From Siphonodentalium dalli (lineage: Eukaryota > Mollusca > Scaphopoda > Gadilida > Siphonodentaliidae), in assembly GCA_032622095.1 (NCBI GenBank), contig CP136063.1, positions 32,802,987 through 32,866,986 of the forward strand: 64,000 nt of DNA, read 5' to 3'. Shown here piece by piece: positions 60,301 through 64,000 of the stretch. The notes beneath the pieces are model-generated. The model did no database searches and had not been told where the DNA came from. It saw nothing but the letters and a program-made list of their open reading frames with translations. Position 1 is the stretch's first letter, and the number at the start of each line of letters is the position of its first letter. A program made the position numbers and the translations under genes.

Positions 60301-60897
60301 TTTTTAGAAATATATAATATTCTTATTAAATATGATTTGCTTGATGTCCTTACAATATACTTTACCAATGGTATCTTCCCTTCTAAATATGCATGGAAAA
60401 CTCTGGTTCGCGATAAAATTCTTGCTTATGACAATGCCATATGGAAATCAACCGTGTTATCAGATCAAGAATTGGCATTATTTTCTCATTTCCACAATTC
60501 TCTTGATATGTCTCCACTGTGGCATGCGTGTAAATCCCAACCATCAGAGAAATATATCTTCTTGCTTATTGCCCGTTTAGTGGCTCACACCGCCTATAGG
60601 GACAAAGGTAAATGCCGCAAATGTGGACTTTTATATGAATGTATTGTACAACATGTATTTTGTGACTGTGTAGCTCTTGCTGATGTTAGGAATATTGTAT
60701 GGTTCGATATTATTGACCAATTCGGCACCGAAACATTCGTATTTCTTGATAACCTAGACACTTATCAACTATTGGGTTGCTATCTCGGCCACCCGCCGTT
60801 AGAAGTTCCCGGTGTGCTCCATACCGACGAATTAGTCTTGTTCTTCTCACGTTTAGCAGCAAATATTTGGAAATTTTACCATCTAGATACCGGTTAA
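57388..60897 (+). CDS. LINE ORF2: endonuclease plus reverse transcriptase
   Basis: 1169 residues from ATG. The N-terminal APE-type endonuclease (about 12-260) shows WN (19-20), SEHW (E47), VYLPSS (Y131), GDFN (167-169), IDH (D222) and SNHRP (N249-H250, where SDH is commoner). The reverse transcriptase (about 500-800) shows GKAAGYDSI, YRPITILPAIYKLFEK, LDTQKAFD (D649), QGTRQGSILSPLL and HADD (747-750; the usual first residue is Y or F). The C-terminal Cys/His cluster at 1076-1094 (CRKCG...H.FCDC) is typical of CR1/Jockey-group LINEs. The protein nicks target DNA and copies LINE RNA there. The ORF is full length without breaks, so the copy looks young; activity is not shown. Confidence 0.93.
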   Translation: MNCTSTTMNPSDLLKLLSWNVTGVTSSAGYLKNILDKQTVDVMGISEHWLTESRVNFMDLLSPYYKHHTVCDTDNSERASSDKGRPKGGVSIMWHTRLNNRVSVVDITDDRCVGIQLQISPNVFVYIIQVYLPSSNLPIEAYSESLQTLFDIVDGFRTLGSVILMGDFNGNLNKSDARNKRFSNFVSEMKMFSVIEDQHSTCHLKTFVHTTDEAMSPGTNIDHFLLLEENRALLYSSRIYDDCSINVSNHRPIELTLNFHDHMAYHSQSQSNKSIKYKWKKVESDENLRQLYQNTLASYLPKSNITDSLSLDAYYANIVEAMQIAARLIVPLSVYSHHLKPFWSDNLNSLHKIMENLRSTWITEGRPREGHSSYAEYKAAKCNFRREFRKLSESYLSEAHAEIDKHAELDQQMFYKLFNMKRRNSNQLNPSSFLYEGNLYRGQVDIAEACASYFEKIYSPLYSPEFDSNHFDHVNTFVDDTSRDMFTTRTNVDKLLTYPVMVRELSNLVPTLNRGKAAGYDSIVNEHLIFGGDQLLSCLAYMFSKMFTLTHVPSNSKKGFMVILYKGGSKPRDSFDSYRPITILPAIYKLFEKVILTRIQNNTPSLVHVNALQHGFQKEISCTMTSYLVQECISYTGERGSKLFACMLDTQKAFDCVWINGLLYKLLERGFVGKIWHMFHALLTNLQCYVRFKNSTSRWFTAYQGTRQGSILSPLLYTLYIDELLQTLANLPFGLQIHDINCSAITHADDMLLLSLSKSGLTHLYETCITYSRKWRYNYNPTKTVIMVFNETKSEQIRSNRTWKFGSISSTLKEVDSTVHLGVPLSTHKMASNLTIHICNKIRSTYFYLINAGVYPGGITPSSCLKIYKSMVLPAGLYGSELLNSLSQSDKLKLEKVHRMCLKNMQGLPTRCRTAVAQGMLGVGPLESAIDKRKLTLFGSLCRLAHDKTVKHIFLLRLFHFILGQHCSKSIFLEIYNILIKYDLLDVLTIYFTNGIFPSKYAWKTLVRDKILAYDNAIWKSTVLSDQELALFSHFHNSLDMSPLWHACKSQPSEKYIFLLIARLVAHTAYRDKGKCRKCGLLYECIVQHVFCDCVALADVRNIVWFDIIDQFGTETFVFLDNLDTYQLLGCYLGHPPLEVPGVLHTDELVLFFSRLAANIWKFYHLDTG

Positions 60898-61104
60898 TAT
60901 CGTTCTGTTAATTAATACAAGGTCACCGGAACTTAACAAACCTTTGACCTCTGACTAATGATTACATCGTTCTGAGTATATACGACCCACAATACAATTG
61001 AGACTATAATTATGCATATATATATATATGTGTATGTGTACGTGTGTATGTATGTGTGCGTATGTATGCGTGTATGTGTATGTATGTATACGTGTATATA
61101 TATG

Positions 61105-61135
<31 letters not shown>

Positions 61136-61395
61136 ATGTATGTATGTGTATGTATATGTATGTGTATGTATATATATATATATATATCTATATGTGTGTA
61201 TGTGTATGTGTGTGTATATATTTATGTATATGTATGGGTATATATATACCACTGTCTTTTCTGACGTTGCTTATCTCATAAACTAGTATGTGTTATCTCT
61301 TTCAGATATCCTTTGTAAATATGTTATACATGTATGTAATATTTTGTTTTTGCTAATCTTCGATCTCGGAGGACAATTAAAGAATATATTATAAT
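60898..61395 (+). mobile_element. probable LINE 3' UTR, interrupted by a microsatellite
   Basis: Follows the ORF2 stop. After the TATG/TA repeat (61013-61250), text such as CTTCGATCTCGGAGGACAAT then TAAAGAATATATTATAATC looks like the end of a LINE transcript with an AATTAAA-like signal. No poly(A) tail or target duplication was recognised, so the 3' boundary is a guess. Confidence 0.45.
61013..61250. repeat. TATG/TGTA/TA microsatellite
   Basis: Alternating purine-pyrimidine DNA (TATATATG, TGTGTATG and variants). It is open in several frames on both strands only because the repeat lacks stops; those frames are artefacts. Confidence 0.95.
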
Positions 61396-61418
61396 CAAGG
61401 TCCAAACTTATGGTTTAT

Positions 61419-61462
61419 ACATTGCTCTCTCGCTCTCTCTCTCTCCCTTTCTCTCTATCTCT
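61419..61462. repeat. CT-rich simple repeat
   Basis: Run of CTCTCTCTC interrupted by CCTTT and TAT. Confidence 0.8.
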
Positions 61463-61746
61463 TCATCTATGTCGATCTCATGCAGCTAGAAGTCACGCTG
61501 AGGTTAGCTTTGAAATGATTAAAATGCAATATCCGGACCATCCCCTCAGTGACGTTTTTACTTATGTTCCATTCTTGGGTAAATGTATGAATTGTACGGA
61601 TAGCCTATTGGTCTTCTCGATTGACTCCGTCCCTCCACGAAGTATATGTTCTCACTCTGTGGTGACGCCATATTAGAGGTTCGCCTGTCGTACACTTCGA
61701 ATCCTATATTCGTCGCGCCTTGTGATTTTCTGCAAATAACTCACAG

Positions 61747-63588
61747 ATGGTATTCCCTTTGAGAGATAGTTGCCTTGTCGTTCATGTATCCCCTTTGAGA
61801 GATATTTGCTTTGTCGTTCATGTATCCCCTTTGAGAGATAGTTGCTTTGTCGTTCATGTATCCCCTTTGAGAGATATTTGCCTTGGCGTGCATGTATCCC
61901 ATTTGAGAGATAGTTGCTTTGTCGTTCATGTATCCCCTTTGAGAGATAGTTGCCTTGTCGTTCATGTATCACCTTTGAGAGATAGTTGCCTTGTCGTTCA
62001 TGTATCCCCTTTGAGAGATAGTTGCTTTGTCGTTCATGTATCCCCTTTGAGAGATAGTTGCTTTGTCGTTCATGTATCCCCTTTGAGAGATAGTTGCTTT
62101 GTCGTTCATGTATCCCCTTTGAGAGATAGTTGCTTTGTCGTTCATGTATCCCCTTTGAGAGATAGTTGCTTTGTCGTTCATGTATCCCCCTTGAGAGATA
62201 GTTGCTTTGTCGATCATGTATCCCCTTTGAGAGATAGTTGCTTTGTCGTTCATGTATCCCCCTTGAGAGATAGTTGCTTTGTCGATCATGTATCCGCTTT
62301 GAGAGATATTTGCCTTGGCGTGCATGTATCCCATTTGAGAGATAGTTGCTTTGTCGTTCATGTATCCCCTTTGAGAGATAGTTGCCTTGTCGTTCATGTA
62401 TCCCCTTTGAGAGATATTTGCTTTGTCGTTCATGTATCCCCTTTGAGAGATAGTTGCTTTGTCGTTCATGTATCCCCTTTGATAGATATTTGCCTTGGCG
62501 TGCATGTATCCCATTTGAGAGATAGTTGCTTTGTCGTTCATGTATCCCCTTTGAGAGATAGTTGCCTTGTCGTTCATGTATCACCTTTGAGAGATAGTTG
62601 CCTTGTCGTTCATGTATCCCCTTTGAGAGATAGTTGCTTTGTCGTTCATGTATCCCCTTTGAGAGATAGTTGCCTTGTCGTTCATGTATCCCCTTTGAGA
62701 GATAGTTGCTTTGTCGTTCATGTATCCCCTTTGAGAGATAGTTGCTTTGTCGTTCATGTATCCCCTTTGAGGGATAGTTGCTTTGTCGTTCATGTATCCC
62801 CTTTGAGAGATAGTTGCTTTGTCGATCATGTATCCGCTTTGAGAGATATTTGCCTTGGCGTGCATGTATCCCATTTGAGAGATAGTTGCTTTGTCGTTCA
62901 TGTATCCCCTTTGAGAGATAGTTGCCTTGTCGTTCATGTATCCCCTTTGAGAGATAGTTGCTTTGTCGTTCATGTATCCCCTTTGAGAGATAGTTGCTTT
63001 GTCGATCATGTATCCGCTTTGAGAGATATTTGCCTTGGCGTGCATGTATCCCCTTTGAGAGATATTTGCCTTGGCGTGCATGTATCCCATTTGAGAGATA
63101 GTTGCCTTGCCGTTCATGTATCCCCTTTGAGAGACAGTTGCCTTGTCGTTCATGTATCACCTTTGAGAGATAGTTGCCTTGTCGTTTATGTATCCCCTTT
63201 GAGTGATAGTTGCCTTGTCGTTCATGTATCCCCTTTGAGAGATAGTTGCCTTGTCGTTCATGTATCCCCTTTGAGAGATAGTTGCTTTGTCGTTCATGTA
63301 TCCCCTTTGAGAGATAGTTGCTTTGTCGATCATGTATCCGCTTTGAGAGATATTTGCCTTGGCGTGCATGTATCCCCTTTGAGAGATATTTGCCTTGGCG
63401 TGCATGTATCCCATTTGAGAGATAGTTGCCTTGCCGTTCATGTATCCCCTTTGAGAGACAGTTGCCTTGTCGTTCATGTATCACCTTTGAGAGATAGTTG
63501 CCTTGTCGTTTATGTATCCCCTTTGAGTGATAGTTGCCTTGTCGTTCATGTATCCCCTTTGAGAGATAGTTGCCTTGTCAGCAAATAA
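61747..63588. repeat. 36-bp minisatellite, about 51 copies, open on both strands
   Basis: Unit TTTGAGAGATAGTTGCTTTG then TCGTTCATGTATCCCC, with CCTTGTCG, CTTGGCGTGC and GATCATG variants. Because 36 is 12 codons, a frame without a stop stays open. The plus strand reads VSPLRDSCFVVH repeats for 613 codons from an ATG at 61747. The minus strand reads GIHERQSNYLSK repeats for about 603 codons (first codon GTG), and MNDKATISQRGY repeats in another frame with occasional stops. Variant blocks near 62810-63160 and 63300-63550 are duplicated. No domain, signal peptide or splice evidence supports translation; I call it a repeat. Confidence 0.9.
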
Positions 63589-63835
63589 TGACGTTCTTGC
63601 ACGTTTCGGAGATGAATGATCTACATGCGCGCGGAAACACCCGTCTGATATGTGGTCTATATAATCGACGTCAACTCTCGTTAGAGGTTGATGCAGGTTC
63701 GGTGGCCAGTGAGAAGTATTAATGTCCGCAATTGCTTTGATGGTTCATGTATCCAATTTCACGGATATTTGCCTAGTCGGCAAACAGTGGTGTTCTGGCA
63801 TTATTTAGAGAGAAATGATCTACGCGCGCGCAGAA
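63544..63835. repeat. diverged direct duplication at the edge of the minisatellite
   Basis: 63544-63637 and 63743-63835 share GTTCATGTATCC, GCCT.GTC.GCAAA.A, and ATGATCTAC.(T/C)GCGCGC text, 199 bp apart. The older, larger unit contains one copy of the 36-bp module, suggesting where the minisatellite grew from. Confidence 0.7.
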
Positions 63836-64000
63836 ATACTGGACTGGTTTGTGCGTATCGACGACACAAATTGATCGCTAGAAATCACGTGGTGGTCGCT
63901 GATTTAGCAAACGCGAACAAATGTAGTAAGCACACAAATGTTTTGTTATCTATACGTTGTTTGTTAGGTATCAGGGAATATTGTATCTAGTATGTTTGTG
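63836..64000. other. window end, nothing recognised
   Basis: No supported feature in the last bases; an open frame starting at 63688 has no recognisable domain. Confidence 0.4.

Noticed and set aside
61010-61286. Overlapping ORFs in the TATG repeat
   Set aside because: Simple-sequence artefacts, open in several frames on both strands.
61673-63588. Repeat protein gene on either strand of the 36-bp minisatellite
   Set aside because: Long open frames are expected from a stop-free 36-bp unit. The minus-strand frame starts at GTG, and no domain, splice or signal sequence supports a gene.

Overview
This is a eukaryotic, animal-type window. It is AT-rich, has low gene density and is dominated by mobile elements and satellite arrays. 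The recognisable host-type genes are C2H2 zinc-finger proteins with TGDRPYQCD-type linkers and a UDP-glycosyltransferase of the animal UGT family. A CR1/Jockey-type LINE and relics of several DNA-transposon classes accompany them. Nothing prokaryotic is present (no operons, rRNA or CRISPR). A marine invertebrate, possibly a lophotrochozoan such as a mollusc, fits the flavour of the sequence, but I cannot fix the taxon.

Layout. 1-3540 is intergenic, with a 41-bp perfect hairpin and a complete 1.08-kb inverted-repeat element (2224-3305) flanked by a 9-bp duplication. 3545-4912 is a 14-finger C2H2 gene whose downstream fingers are broken off as a decayed tail, followed by a 40-45 bp tandem array and GA-rich DNA. 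5779-10061 (B1) is a decayed DNA transposon. On the minus strand it encodes a broken protein with an XPG/FEN-like nuclease region and a cysteine-rich C-terminus (Academ-like), and a second element with a 12-bp target duplication is nested inside it. 10494-11330 (C1) is an 8-finger C2H2 gene followed by a TTAA-flanked inverted-repeat element. 12646-19912 holds two near-identical 2.8-kb direct repeats (A1, A2) around an array of ~160-bp repeats. 19913-24004 (B2) is a second copy of B, truncated at its left end. 24005-29392 is a 5.4-kb insertion with a 10-bp target duplication, for which copy 1 preserves the empty site. 29393-31093 (C2) is a second copy of the zinc-finger gene, carrying a one-base frameshift. 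The order B1-C1-A1-array-A2-B2-[insertion]-C2 records a segmental duplication with datable insertions.

The right half. 32591-34630 is a 43-46 bp satellite with a TATCGATA palindrome in nearly every unit. 35058-36623 (minus) is a UGT gene with an in-frame stop just before its membrane anchor and proline at the usual catalytic-histidine position. Several short tandem arrays follow. 41848-49987 is an 8.1-kb satellite of 41-bp units with higher-order structure. 50046-50909 is an inverted-repeat element and 51030-51280 is a LINE tail fragment. 55882-60897 is a LINE with two intact ORFs in one frame, separated by a single stop codon. 61747-63588 is a 36-bp minisatellite that stays open on both strands.

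How the parts relate. Few genes here work together as a pathway. The zinc-finger genes are probably nuclear DNA-binding proteins, and the UGT would be an ER detoxification or conjugation enzyme. The C1/C2 zinc-finger paralogues differ mainly at DNA-contact residues of their fingers, which is the pattern expected of rapidly diversifying zinc-finger families. Many ORFs that can be drawn in this window start at non-ATG codons or lie in repeats and were not called as genes.
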